Shown here: positions 1 through 7,442 of the stretch, piece by piece
Layout of the letters: every line of letters starts with the position of its first letter
Position numbering within the stretch: the stretch's first letter is position 1
Origin: UBA993 sp964436815
GTDB taxonomy: Bacteria > Bacillota > Dethiobacteria > DTU022
Assembly: GCA_964436815.1 (NCBI GenBank)
Contig: CAYTER010000034.1
Span: 1-23,336 of the forward strand
Reading direction: 5' to 3'
Length of the DNA stretch: 23,336 nt
Made by a program: the position numbers and the translations under genes
The notes under the pieces: generated by a model
What the model saw: only the letters and a program-made list of their open reading frames with translations
Database searches by the model: none
What the model was told of the DNA's origin: nothing

Positions 1-1377
1 ACCCGCATGGGCGATGGGTCGGCGGTGCAGCTCAGCGCGGAAGAGATTCGTGCCGAGTTGGTCAGCGGTACCCTGGATGCAGCGGACCGGGGTAAAATCC
101 CTAAGCTTGAAAATGAAGAACTTGACTATCTTTTTGAAATTGTTACTGCGCCGGTTAACGTGGTCAGCGTTGTCAGGGGCAGGGAAATTGTGACTTCCTC
201 AGACTCGGGGGCCTTTAAGATTAATTACCAGGCCAATATCTCCATGGACCGGGCTACGGCGATCCAGGTTCACGAAAAAGTACTGGCGGCGGATTCGCTT
301 GACCTTGGCAATATCGACTACAGCTATAAGTCTGTTAAAGCAATCCTTCATGACGAGGCCAAGGTGATGGAGAATGTGCAGCTCAATACAATCATGCCCG
401 TCTTATACGGGGCGATGCCTAACCTGGGACTCTATACCAAGCCTGACGGTCCGCTAGACAATTGGTCGGAGCTTCTCCCGCTCGGTAAAATTGACGAAGC
501 GCGGGCAGCCCAGGAAGAGGCTATTGAACTGGCTGTCAAAGATATGGTTTACATTGCCGGGGGGATGTTCGAGGCTGGTGCTGACGGTATTAATCTTGAT
601 ACCTGCGGCGCTTCAGGCGATGCTGATATCCTGGCAGCGCTCTTGGCGGCAAGGGAAATTAAGAGCAGTTACCCGGATCTCGGGGTTGAAATGGGCATGG
701 CCGGGGAATTTATTCTCGGCATGCATGGTAAACTTGAATTTGAAGGAATCCGCCTGGCCGGGCTATACCCGCATAAGCAAGTAGAACTGGCTGAAAAAGC
801 AGGGGTTAGTATTTTCGGGCCGGTGATCAATACCAATAGCAATAAGACTTTTCCCTGGAATCTGGCCAGGGCAGTTACTTTTGTCAAGGCCTGTGTTGAG
901 GCGGCTACTATCCCGGTGCATGCCAATGTTGGCATGGGTGTGGGAGCGACGCCGATGACCCCGGTACCCCCGGCCGATGCTGTGTCGAGGGCGGCCAAGT
1001 CGCTGATCGAAATTGGCAAAGCCGACGGGTTATAGGTAGGCTCCGGTGATCCGTTCGGCAACGAAGCGACCCAGGAAGTTGCCGTCGGGATGGGCGGCAT
1101 CCGCACTGCCGGAGATCTGGTATTAAGGATGCAGCTGACCCGCGGTATGAAGATCGACCAGGCCAAAGCCTATGTTGCCGAAAAACTGGGGGTTACCCCC
1201 TTTGAATTAAGTGATTGCTCTGTAATGCGCGAATTGAGGCAAACCCTGGATATCGGCTACCCGATGCCAGATCCGGGTGCAGCCAAGGGGATCGAAGCTA
1301 AGATCAGGATTGCCAGGCTGCTCGGGATTAGGATTAATGCGGTGGAGCAGTTTAAGAATAAAACGGGATTAAAATAA
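1..1377 (+). CDS. mtbB: Dimethylamine:corrinoid methyltransferase MtbB (pyrrolysine protein, 5' end cut by window)
   Basis: MtbB transfers a methyl group from dimethylamine to the cobalt of its cognate corrinoid protein (MtbC), releasing monomethylamine, in the cytoplasm. The frame is open from base 1 to TAA at 1375-1377 apart from one TAG at 1033-1035. Sequence on both sides of the TAG continues the same family: DGL-TAG-VGSGDPFG matches the conserved DG(I/L)-Pyl-xGxGDP segment of Dimeth_Pyl proteins. Other family-like stretches are GADGINLDTCGASGDAD, GMAGEFILGMHG and a C-terminal RMQLTRGMKI region. The frame gives 458 codons, against about 467 residues in archaeal MtbB, so roughly ten N-terminal codons probably lie upstream. 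An ATG at 7 is in frame but corresponds to an internal methionine of the family, and its ribosome site cannot be seen. The gene lies 18 bp from mttB, in an operon. Without UAG decoding it would be a truncated protein of about 344 residues. Confidence 0.93.
1033..1035 (+). other. In-frame UAG read as pyrrolysine in mtbB
   Basis: This TAG follows GGG TTA and precedes GTA GGC. Upstream and downstream translations are both typical MtbB sequence, and the position matches the known pyrrolysine site near residue 356 of methanogen MtbB. In this family the pyrrolysine ring is proposed to bind and orient the methylamine. No pylT, pylS or pylBCD gene is in the window, so decoding is inferred from conservation. 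Confidence 0.92.
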
Positions 1378-1384
1378 TATTCGA

Positions 1385-1398
1385 GAGGCAGATGATTG
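1385..1398 (+). promoter_or_regulatory. Ribosome binding site that decides the TTG start of mttB
   Basis: GAGG at 1385-1388 lies 7 nt before a TTG at 1396. A nearer-looking ATG at 1392 is in another frame and reaches a stop after six codons. The TTG therefore best explains initiation of mttB, and it gives a protein of the family's usual length. Confidence 0.7.
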
Positions 1399-2880
1399 AA
1401 ATTGAAACGTAACAGGATTGCCGGGAGGAGTTCCTTTCTGGGCTGCGGCCTGAGCCTCTTTTCCGATTCAGATCTGGAGATGATTCATGATGCAACGCTT
1501 GAGGTCCTGGAGTATGCCGGTCTTTATGTTCAAAGTGAGGAAGCCATCGATATATTCGAAGGCGGAGGCTGTCTCGTTGATCGCAGGATTCAGAACGTAA
1601 AAATCCCGGCCCACATAGTGGAAGAGGCCATTGTAAGCGCCCCTAAAAAAGTTTTTCTTGCCGGGCGCGATCCACAGCATGATATTGTGCTCGAAAGCGG
1701 GCGGGTTAATTTTTGCCCCTTTGGCGAAGGGGTGATGGTGATCGACCCGTATACGGGCGAGTACCGCAAATCAACTAAAAAGGACAAGGGTGATGTTGCC
1801 CGCCTGGTGGATGCACTCGACCAGTACGACATGCTGGAAAACACCGTTGCCCCCCGGGATGTGCACCCGGAGATGGAGAGCCTGCACAACTACGAAGTCA
1901 CAGTATCAAACACCACCAAGCATGTGCCCCAGCCCTGTCATGACAAGCGTTCAGCCCAGCTCTTAATCGAGATGGCAGCTGCCGTGGCGGGAGGGCGTGA
2001 AAAGCTAAAAGATCGGCCAATCGTTTCCGGCTGCACCTGCCCGCAAAGTCCGCTGACTATTTCAGAAGGTTGCGCCGACCCGATTATCGAATATGCGCGG
2101 GCCAACCTGCCGCAGAACATCCTTTCGATGGCCTTGGCAGGGGCCACTTCGCCGGTTACCCTGGCCGGAACTTTGGTTACTCACAATGCAGAAGTATTGG
2201 GCGGTATCGTGCTGGCCCAGTTAACCCGGAAGGGCGCTCCGGTGATGTACGGCAGCTCTACTTCAATGATTGATTTGAAACTGACCACCGCAACGGTTGG
2301 CTGCCCGGAGCTGGGGTTGATCAGCGCAGCAGTGGCCAAGCTGGCCCAGATGTACCTGCTGCCCAGTTACGTTGCGGGCACGTAGGGAGATTCAAAATTA
2401 TCCGATGCTCAATCGGGCCATGAAAAAACACTGACTACCCTGTTACCGGCCTTGGCAGGTGCCAATATGATTTACGGTGGGGGTATGCTGGAGATGGGCC
2501 TGACAATGAGTTTCGGTCAGCTGGTCATGGACAACGAGATTATCGCCATGACCAGAAAGGTTTTGGAAGGGATTCCGGTTAATGATGATACCCTGGCGGT
2601 GGATGTGATCAAAAGCGTCGGTGCGCGCGGTCATTTCCTGGCTGAGGATCACACCTTTAATAATATGCGGAAGCTTTCAGAGCCGAAATACATCGATCGC
2701 CGGATGCGCCAGTTTTGGAATGAGAGGGGCTCCAAAGACCTGGCTACGGTCTGTGATGAAAAGGCCAGGGAGATCTTAGAGACACATAAGCCTGTTCCAC
2801 TGCCAGACCAGGCGCAAAAGAGTCTGCTGGAAATCATTGCCGCCCGGGAAGAGGAACTGGGAATCAGACCTGCGCAATAG
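1396..2880 (+). CDS. mttB: Trimethylamine:corrinoid methyltransferase MttB (pyrrolysine protein)
   Basis: MttB demethylates trimethylamine to dimethylamine, passing the methyl group to the corrinoid protein MttC. Its product is the substrate of the MtbB encoded just upstream. The frame runs from TTG at 1396 to TAG at 2878-2880 with one internal TAG at 2383-2385: 494 residues with pyrrolysine at about residue 330, close to the 495 residues and Pyl334 of the methanosarcinal enzyme. The junction reads SYVAGT-TAG-GDSKLSDAQSGHEKT, which is the hallmark pyrrolysine segment of true TMA methyltransferases. Many MttB superfamily members (for example the glycine betaine enzyme MtgB) lack pyrrolysine, so the TAG points to TMA as substrate. 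Upstream signatures include PFGEGVMVIDP and a cysteine-rich VSGCTCPQSPLT segment. The terminal codon is also TAG, so UAG appears with two meanings in one gene. Confidence 0.95.
2383..2385 (+). other. In-frame UAG read as pyrrolysine in mttB
   Basis: This TAG lies between GGC ACG and GGA GAT. The sequence on both sides is conserved MttB, and the frame is unchanged across it. It aligns with the pyrrolysine of characterised TMA methyltransferases. A sequencing error or nonsense mutation is unlikely because the neighbouring mtbB has the equivalent codon at its own family's pyrrolysine position. Confidence 0.94.
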
Positions 2881-2881
2881 C

Positions 2882-2919
2882 CCTTAAGCAGATGTTGGGA
2901 AAGCACCAACTTAAGGAGG
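2882..2919 (+). promoter_or_regulatory. Hairpin covering the Shine-Dalgarno of the downstream hydrolase gene
   Basis: CCTTAA at 2882-2887 can pair with TTAAGG at 2911-2916, and GTTGG at 2894-2898 with CCAAC at 2906-2910. The outer 3' arm overlaps the AAGGAGG ribosome site (2913-2919) of the gene starting at 2927. A ribosome terminating at the mttB stop (2878-2880) would cover the 5' arm and free the site, so this looks like translational coupling. That role is inferred. Confidence 0.45.
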
Positions 2920-2926
2920 TTAAAAT

Positions 2927-3598
2927 ATGCCGGAAATAACTTTTTTAGGACACGCTTCTTTCAAGCTGAGTGATGAAGGACGGGAAAATTTGCTATTTGA
3001 CCCCTTCATAACCGGTAACCCGCTAGCTGTGCACAAAGTTTCAGATCTGAAGGCCGATTACATCCTGGTAACCCACGGCCACGCCGATCATCTCGGCGAT
3101 GCTTACCAGATTGCCAAGAACTGCACGGCAACCATTATTTCAACCGCAGAAATAGCCGGACAGGCCGGTGAAAAAGGGTTGACTGCCCATGCCCAGCATA
3201 TCGGCGGCCGTCACAAATATCCCTTTGGTTCGGTAAAATTGACTCTGGCCTTTCACGGTTCAGGTATCCCCGGGGGACATGCCTGCGGTTTTGTTGTTGA
3301 TTATTATGGCAGGAAAGTTTACTTTGCCGGAGATACCGGGCTCTTCAGCGATATGAAGCTGATTGGCGAACTGGATCCGCTTGATCTGGCCCTGCTGCCG
3401 ATCGGCGATAATTTTACGATGGGTATTGATGATGCTGTTTTGGCAGCATCATTCCTGAAAGCCAAAACGGTCATCCCTTATCATTACAACACCTGGCCGG
3501 TAATTGAAGCCGATCCGGAAGAATTTAAGCGTAAGGTCGAAGAAAAAACGGGCAGCAGGTGCATAGTCCTACCACCCGGGGCTTCTTTTAATTTCTGA
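2927..3598 (+). CDS. Metal-dependent hydrolase, UlaG/UPF0173 type metallo-beta-lactamase fold
   Basis: This is a 223-residue cytoplasmic protein of the UPF0173 (YtkL/UlaG-like) metallo-beta-lactamase superfamily. The metal ligands are visible: THGHADHLGD (His50, His52, Asp54, His55), His118 or His110 in the HGSGIPGGH segment, Asp136 in AGDTGLF and His186 in PYHYNTW. It has no signal peptide. Members of this family generally have no firmly established substrate, and none can be inferred here beyond hydrolysis of an ester or phosphoester-type bond. It starts 46 bp after mttB, preceded by a perfect AAGGAGG 7 nt from the ATG, and is probably the third gene of the methylamine operon. Whether it takes part in methylamine metabolism is open; UPF0173 genes are widespread in anaerobes in unrelated contexts. 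Confidence 0.88.
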   Translation: MPEITFLGHASFKLSDEGRENLLFDPFITGNPLAVHKVSDLKADYILVTHGHADHLGDAYQIAKNCTATIISTAEIAGQAGEKGLTAHAQHIGGRHKYPFGSVKLTLAFHGSGIPGGHACGFVVDYYGRKVYFAGDTGLFSDMKLIGELDPLDLALLPIGDNFTMGIDDAVLAASFLKAKTVIPYHYNTWPVIEADPEEFKRKVEEKTGSRCIVLPPGASFNF

Positions 3599-3633
3599 TT
3601 CGCCTTTTGGATTGAGACGCAGATGCAGACGCT

Positions 3634-3681
3634 TAGTTGTTGAAAACCGAAAGCGAACATAGAGCGAATGAATTAGAATAA
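3634..3681 (+). repeat. Left arm of an imperfect inverted repeat around the gap
   Basis: TAGTTG at 3634-3639 and AAGCGAACAT at 3651-3660 recur in inverted orientation at 4062-4067 and 4038-4047. Aligned by eye, a 36-base core matches at about 26 positions. The arms enclose the palindromes and the gap, like the ends of a small non-autonomous element, but no target duplication could be recognised. Confidence 0.4.
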
Positions 3682-3760
3682 CCGGCCATACCCCATACTG
3701 GAAATTGGAGGTTAGAGGTTGGAAGTGATAATAGTATAACTTTTTTCACCCCCACCCCGC

Positions 3761-3783
3761 CCCTCCCCCCTCAAGGGGGAGGG
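3761..3783 (+). repeat. GC-rich palindrome left of the gap
   Basis: CCCTCCCCC at 3761-3769 is the exact complement of GGGGGAGGG at 3775-3783, giving a 9-bp stem with a 5-nt loop. It sits in a C-rich tract (from about 3747) and resembles the palindrome on the other side of the gap. It is probably a dispersed intergenic repeat that broke the assembly. Confidence 0.65.
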
Positions 3784-3807
3784 TGTTCTTGCGATCTCAA
3801 GTTAAAG

Positions 3808-3907
3808 NNNNNNNNNNNNNNNNNNNNNNNNNNNNNNNNNNNNNNNNNNNNNNNNNNNNNNNNNNNNNNNNNNNNNNNNNNNNNNNNNNNNNNNNNNNNN
3901 NNNNNNN
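3808..3907. other. Assembly gap (100 N)
   Basis: Exactly 100 undetermined bases, the conventional placeholder for a scaffold join, so the true length is unknown. The flanking repeats explain the break. Genes could be missing here, and distances across it should not be trusted. Confidence 0.99.
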
Positions 3908-3950
3908 TTGTTTTTTAATCCCCTCTCCCCTCTTAGGTGAAAGTTTTTAT

Positions 3951-3977
3951 TACCCTCTCCCCTGGAGGGAGAGGGTA
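3951..3977 (+). repeat. GC-rich palindrome right of the gap
   Basis: TACCCTCTCCC at 3951-3961 pairs perfectly with GGGAGAGGGTA at 3967-3977: an 11-bp stem with a 5-nt loop. A related half-copy (CCCCTCTCCCCTC) lies at about 3920-3932, and a GGGTGAGGGGG tract follows at about 3980-3990. It is the same family as the palindrome at 3761-3783. Confidence 0.7.
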
Positions 3978-4112
3978 AGGGTGAGGGGGAGTTTGAGAAA
4001 TCATTAGCGTTGTCTGTAACACTAACTCTCTTGCTTGATGTTCGCTTGCGGTATGCAGAATCAACTACTTTGTCACCTATTTTCCCTTGATCACGTAGTA
4101 CTTATCTACTTG

Positions 4113-4988
4113 CTAAACGCGCAGCAGCGGGCGGGTGAGGCAGGTCGGTCCGCCTCCGCCTTTAATTGAAACGTCTTCCCCGGAATATTCATAAACTACA
4201 GCACCGGCCTGCTCCAGACCAGCCTTCGTTTTCGGGTTGCCGGCGATCATCAGGCACTTGCGTGGGGCTAAGGCCAGCACATTGCAGCCAAAGCTGTCAT
4301 ATTCTTCAGCAGGCACTTCAACAAATTTGATTCCTTTTTCGATCAGCAGATCCCTGAAAGGCACCACCATCAGCGGCGAGTAAACTACAGCTAAGTCGCG
4401 GTCTACGGGGCTGATCATGGACATCAGGTGCAGGCATTCGCAAGGTCCATTGCCATGTGGCAGGGGTACCTCTATTACCTCTTTCACCAGGCCGGCAGTC
4501 AGCGTACGCAGCTGCGCGATCCCTTCACGGTTGGTGCGGTAGCCGACTCCCACAGCGACGGTATCGTCTTCAAACCAGACAATATCTCCGCCTTCGATTT
4601 TTCCTGGTTTCTCGATTTTCCCTATGATCGGCATGCCGATACTTTCTAAATATTTGCCGATAGCCTGCGGCTCCGGCTCCCGCTCTTTCTTGCCCATAGT
4701 GCAGAGAATGGCGCCCTTACGGGTGATGATTACCGGGTCGTGAGTATAGATCGAGTCCAATCCCACACTATCATCTTCGGGAAGGTAGTGGATCTCTTTC
4801 ACCTGTTCTTCGATAATCGCTTTAAACTGGCTGTATTCTTCCAGCACTTTCTGGTAATCCGGAGCGGAAGGATAGTTAAGCTGCTGCCATTGTTCGTCCA
4901 CAACCTGCTGGTTTTTCCAGGCTGCTTCAGGTTTCTTCATCAAAATTGATTCAATCTTGCCGGTTTCTGATTGGCCGTTGTACTTCAT
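4113..4988 (-). CDS. Dimethylargininase / arginine-deiminase-family hydrolase
   Basis: This 291-residue protein belongs to the guanidino-group-modifying (pentein) superfamily, COG1834, which includes N-dimethylarginine dimethylaminohydrolase (DDAH), arginine deiminases and amidinotransferases. Visible catalytic features are THDP at 82-85, EGGD at 132-135, His187 in CLHLMS and the nucleophile Cys283 in GGGGPTC, plus the arginine-family YRTN at 150-153. All are intact. DDAH would release citrulline and dimethylamine from asymmetric dimethylarginine, but many bacterial members act on arginine or unknown guanidines, so the substrate is not settled. The start is supported by a strong GGAGG (plus-strand CCTCC at 4996-5000) 7 nt upstream. 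The gene ends in TAG (plus-strand 4113-4115). It is transcribed away from the moxR-like gene and towards the methylamine operon, with the assembly gap between. Confidence 0.85.
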   Translation of the reverse strand: MKYNGQSETGKIESILMKKPEAAWKNQQVVDEQWQQLNYPSAPDYQKVLEEYSQFKAIIEEQVKEIHYLPEDDSVGLDSIYTHDPVIITRKGAILCTMGKKEREPEPQAIGKYLESIGMPIIGKIEKPGKIEGGDIVWFEDDTVAVGVGYRTNREGIAQLRTLTAGLVKEVIEVPLPHGNGPCECLHLMSMISPVDRDLAVVYSPLMVVPFRDLLIEKGIKFVEVPAEEYDSFGCNVLALAPRKCLMIAGNPKTKAGLEQAGAVVYEYSGEDVSIKGGGGPTCLTRPLLRV

Positions 4989-5031
4989 TTAAAAACCTCC
5001 AATTAGATCAGGATGCGTAAAGACCGCTAAT

Positions 5032-5116
5032 ATTTTAACATAGATCTTTGCTTTTTGTTCTTTCCAGCAAAGGGCTTTGTCGTTTGCCCGCCCCTATTCT
5101 TTGTAGTATCATTATA
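5032..5116 (-). promoter_or_regulatory. Candidate promoters of the minus-strand dimethylargininase gene
   Basis: On the minus strand a perfect TATAAT (plus-strand 5111-5116) is preceded at 18 nt by TTAAAA. A second option nearer the gene is an extended -10 of the form TGTTAAAAT (plus-strand 5032-5040). Between them lies the palindrome CAAAG-GG-CTTTG (5068-5079), a possible operator. None can be chosen without transcript data. Confidence 0.35.
5084..5112 (+). promoter_or_regulatory. Candidate sigma-A promoter for the moxR-vwa-cooC genes
   Basis: TTGCCC (5084-5089), a 17-nt spacer and TATCAT (5107-5112) match the vegetative consensus at 4/6 and 5/6 positions. It overlaps the opposing TATAAT, so the two directions may compete. 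The leader to the ATG would be about 40 nt. Confidence 0.4.
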
Positions 5117-5161
5117 GCTGGATTGTAAGAGTTTTTTTAAATTGAAGAACAACTAGAAGGA

Positions 5162-6088
5162 ATGATCGCTGGTATGGGTTTAAGTTTGAATGATCTGAGA
5201 AAAGGTTTTGATCAAGTTGGCTATATCTGTGACGAAAACACGGTGCTGACAGTATTTTTGGCTTTAGAGCTGAAAAAACCGCTGCTGATCGAGGGAGCGC
5301 CGGGCGTGGGAAAAACAGAAATGGGCAAAGTGCTGGCCCAGGTCCTTAAATCAGAGCTGATCCGCCTGCAGTGCTACGAAGGGTTGGACGAAACTAAAGC
5401 CCTTTATGAGTGGAATTATCAGCGTCAGCTGCTGCGAATCCAGATGAACCGTAACCTGGAAACGGTGGAAATCCGCGAAGAGGATCTTTTTTCCAACCAC
5501 TATCTGCTGGAAAGACCACTCCTAAGAGCGATCCGCGCCGAGGAGCAGGCAGTCCTTTTAATTGACGAAGTGGATAAGTGCGATCCGGAATTTGAAGCTT
5601 TTCTCTTTGAGGTGCTTTCCGATTTTCAGGTATCGATCCCGGAACTGGGCACAATTCCGGCGAAAAATATACCGGTAGTGATCCTGACCAGTAATAATGA
5701 ACGCGAGCTGTCCGACGGGCTTAAACGCCGCTGTCTTTATCTATACCTTGATTTTCCCGCAGTTGAAAAAGAAGTTGAAATTATAAAGGCAAAAGTACCG
5801 GAGGTTGCCGATCGCCTGGCCTGGGAAATTGCCCGGGTAGTGGCCAGGATCCGCCGGCAGCCGGAACTGCGCAAGAAACCATCAATTGCTGAAACCCTTG
5901 ACTGGGCCAGAGCTTTACAGACCCTGAACCGCGGCCGTCTCGACGGTCAAGTAGTTGCAGAAACTCTCAACCTGCTGTTAAAAACCAGGGCCGATCAACA
6001 GCTTTTTACCAGTCAGATTGGATCAGATGGTATTGAACAGGCATTAACTGACAAGAAAAGTGGCGGTGAGGTTTGCGGTTGCAGCTGA
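5162..6088 (+). CDS. MoxR-type AAA+ ATPase (CoxD-like)
   Basis: This 308-residue AAA+ ATPase has Walker A GAPGVGKT (45-52), Walker B VLLIDE (131-136), a sensor-1 TSNN segment (176-179) and a following DGLKRRC arginine-finger region. This is the pattern of the MoxR branch. MoxR proteins usually act as chaperones with a VWA-domain partner to insert metals or remodel protein complexes; CoxD, with CoxE, does this for aerobic CO dehydrogenase. Here the partner is the next gene, which starts inside the 3' end of this one. The start is uncertain: ATG 5162 sits only one base from an AGAAGG, while the in-frame ATG at 5174 has no close ribosome site. The region immediately downstream (CooC) suggests, but does not prove, a role with nickel CO dehydrogenase. 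Confidence 0.88.
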   Translation: MIAGMGLSLNDLRKGFDQVGYICDENTVLTVFLALELKKPLLIEGAPGVGKTEMGKVLAQVLKSELIRLQCYEGLDETKALYEWNYQRQLLRIQMNRNLETVEIREEDLFSNHYLLERPLLRAIRAEEQAVLLIDEVDKCDPEFEAFLFEVLSDFQVSIPELGTIPAKNIPVVILTSNNERELSDGLKRRCLYLYLDFPAVEKEVEIIKAKVPEVADRLAWEIARVVARIRRQPELRKKPSIAETLDWARALQTLNRGRLDGQVVAETLNLLLKTRADQQLFTSQIGSDGIEQALTDKKSGGEVCGCS

Positions 6089-7404
6089 AAGAAGCACGAC
6101 AAAAAAGTTATCTTGAAGAAAATCTGACTGCCTTTGCCGGGCTGCTGCGCCGGGAAGGGCTTCCGGTCGGCACCTCTGAAATGATTGATGCCCTGAACGC
6201 CCTGGCGAGGATAGATCTCTCTTCACGCGAACAGTTTAGAGCGGCTTTGCAATCCACAATGGTAAAGAACCGGCGGGATCAGATACTTTTTTCCCGTATT
6301 TTTGATTATTATTTCATCACTCCTGAGCAGAAGCGAAAACGTGAGGATGCTTTTTCGCTTAGAGAGCAGGAACTGCAGCAGAGGATGGAAGAAGCAAATT
6401 TGGAACTGCAGTTTAAGGGTGAAACACTACAGCTAAGCCCTGAAGAGCTTGAACAGTATAGTAATTTGTCAGCCGAACAGCGCAGGCAGTTAAAGGATTT
6501 TATGGAGAGGACAGAAAACGGTAAGAATGTTGAACCGCGGTTTAAACCGGTTCTGGAAACAATCGTAAAAAGCCACCTGCGTTTTTGCCGCAACCGTGAC
6601 GAACAGCGAATGATGACCATGGATAGTTCATCATTGGATGCCGATGGCTCCGGTAGTGGCGGGGGCGCGGATGACTGCCTGCGTGAGATTGACATAGCTG
6701 CTATTCAGGCTGCCGATTTACCGGCAGCGGAACAGCTGCTTTTTCGGCTGTCCCGTAAATTGGCGATTAAAATCCTGCGGCGCCGGCGTAGCGGACCACG
6801 CAGCGGACCGCTTGATTTCCGCCGTTCGATCCGCGACAATATGCAATACGGCGGAATCATTTTTAACCTGAGACGCCGTCCAAAACGGCGATCGAAACAG
6901 CAAATTTTGCTGCTTTGTGACGTATCTGCTTCGATGAAAAGTTACAGCACCTTTGTGATCCATTTCCTGTACGGTTTGCACGAAGCAGTAAAAGATCTTT
7001 CCTGTTTCAGTTTTTCTGATACCCTGGAGAATTTAGGGACAGATATTAAAGGTAAAATTGCCATGAGCAGACTTTTAGACAGGGTGGTTCGCCGCAGTAA
7101 AAACTGGGGCGGTGGTACTGACATTGGCCGGGCGCTGAACAGTTTGATGGGTGATTACCCTGATAAAATCAACATGAAGACGACCCTGATCATCGTCAGT
7201 GATACCAAAACAGTAGCGCTTGACCGAACCTTAAAGGAGCTTGTTAAAATAAAAGAGCGTGTCAGGCGGGTTATCTGGCTAAACCCCATGCCGCTCAACC
7301 GCTGGTCTGATTACCGATCGGTTAACCTGATTTTCGATCAGGTTGAAATGTGGCCCTGTAATACTATTGCACAGTTGGAGGAAGTTTTGGCCGGCAGATT
7401 ATAG
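6079..7404 (+). CDS. VWA-domain protein, CoxE-like
   Basis: This protein of about 441 residues has a C-terminal von Willebrand A domain preceded by a charged helical region (about 75-145) and a Gly/Ser-rich linker (about 188-198). The metal-ion-dependent adhesion site is complete: DVSAS (Asp281, Ser283, Ser285), Thr347 in GGGTDIG and Asp375 in VSDTK. It fits the CoxE-like family that pairs with MoxR ATPases, and the gene overlaps the moxR-like gene by 10 bp, so translation is probably coupled. The start is chosen as TTG 6079 because GAGG at 6068-6071 is 7 nt upstream; a TTG at 6073 would add two residues but lies only 1 nt from it. The gene ends in TAG. Substrate unknown; metal-cofactor assembly is an inference from family and context. 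Confidence 0.85.
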   Translation: MQLKEARQKSYLEENLTAFAGLLRREGLPVGTSEMIDALNALARIDLSSREQFRAALQSTMVKNRRDQILFSRIFDYYFITPEQKRKREDAFSLREQELQQRMEEANLELQFKGETLQLSPEELEQYSNLSAEQRRQLKDFMERTENGKNVEPRFKPVLETIVKSHLRFCRNRDEQRMMTMDSSSLDADGSGSGGGADDCLREIDIAAIQAADLPAAEQLLFRLSRKLAIKILRRRRSGPRSGPLDFRRSIRDNMQYGGIIFNLRRRPKRRSKQQILLLCDVSASMKSYSTFVIHFLYGLHEAVKDLSCFSFSDTLENLGTDIKGKIAMSRLLDRVVRRSKNWGGGTDIGRALNSLMGDYPDKINMKTTLIIVSDTKTVALDRTLKELVKIKERVRRVIWLNPMPLNRWSDYRSVNLIFDQVEMWPCNTIAQLEEVLAGRL

Positions 7405-7442
7405 CCCAGGCCTGATGATCATAAGACAGAGGAGGCAGGTTT

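Larger units (their letters stand above)
3599..4112. other. Non-coding interval with assembly gap and repeats
   Basis: This 514-base stretch between the convergent ends of the hydrolase and dimethylargininase genes has no credible gene. It contains the 100-N run, low-complexity C-rich and G-rich palindromes on both sides of it, and an imperfect inverted repeat further out. The only open frame crossing it is made of N and repeat sequence. There is no uridine-rich terminator of the classical kind, although the palindromes could terminate transcription from both sides. Confidence 0.75.

Noticed and set aside
1036..1110. A PYLIS-like stem-loop just after the mtbB UAG
   Set aside because: Only short pairings such as GACGG (1024-1028) with CCGTC (1082-1086) were found, no strong structure; and PYLIS is not known to be required in general.
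669..1166. 165-codon minus-strand open frame inside mtbB
   Set aside because: It is the antisense shadow of a well-conserved coding gene, with no family match.
1033..2385. Reading mtbB and mttB as four short genes or as pseudogenes broken by nonsense mutations
   Set aside because: Each stop is UAG at the exact pyrrolysine position of its family, the frame is intact on both sides, and two independent nonsense mutations at those sites are very unlikely.
3783..4007. Open frame crossing the run of N
   Set aside because: Nearly half of it is undetermined sequence and the rest is palindromic repeat; there is no ribosome site or protein-like composition.
3599..5161. A tRNA-Pyl or other tRNA gene near the methylamine operon
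   Set aside because: No CUA-anticodon cloverleaf or tRNA T-arm was recognised in any intergenic stretch; one could lie in the gap.
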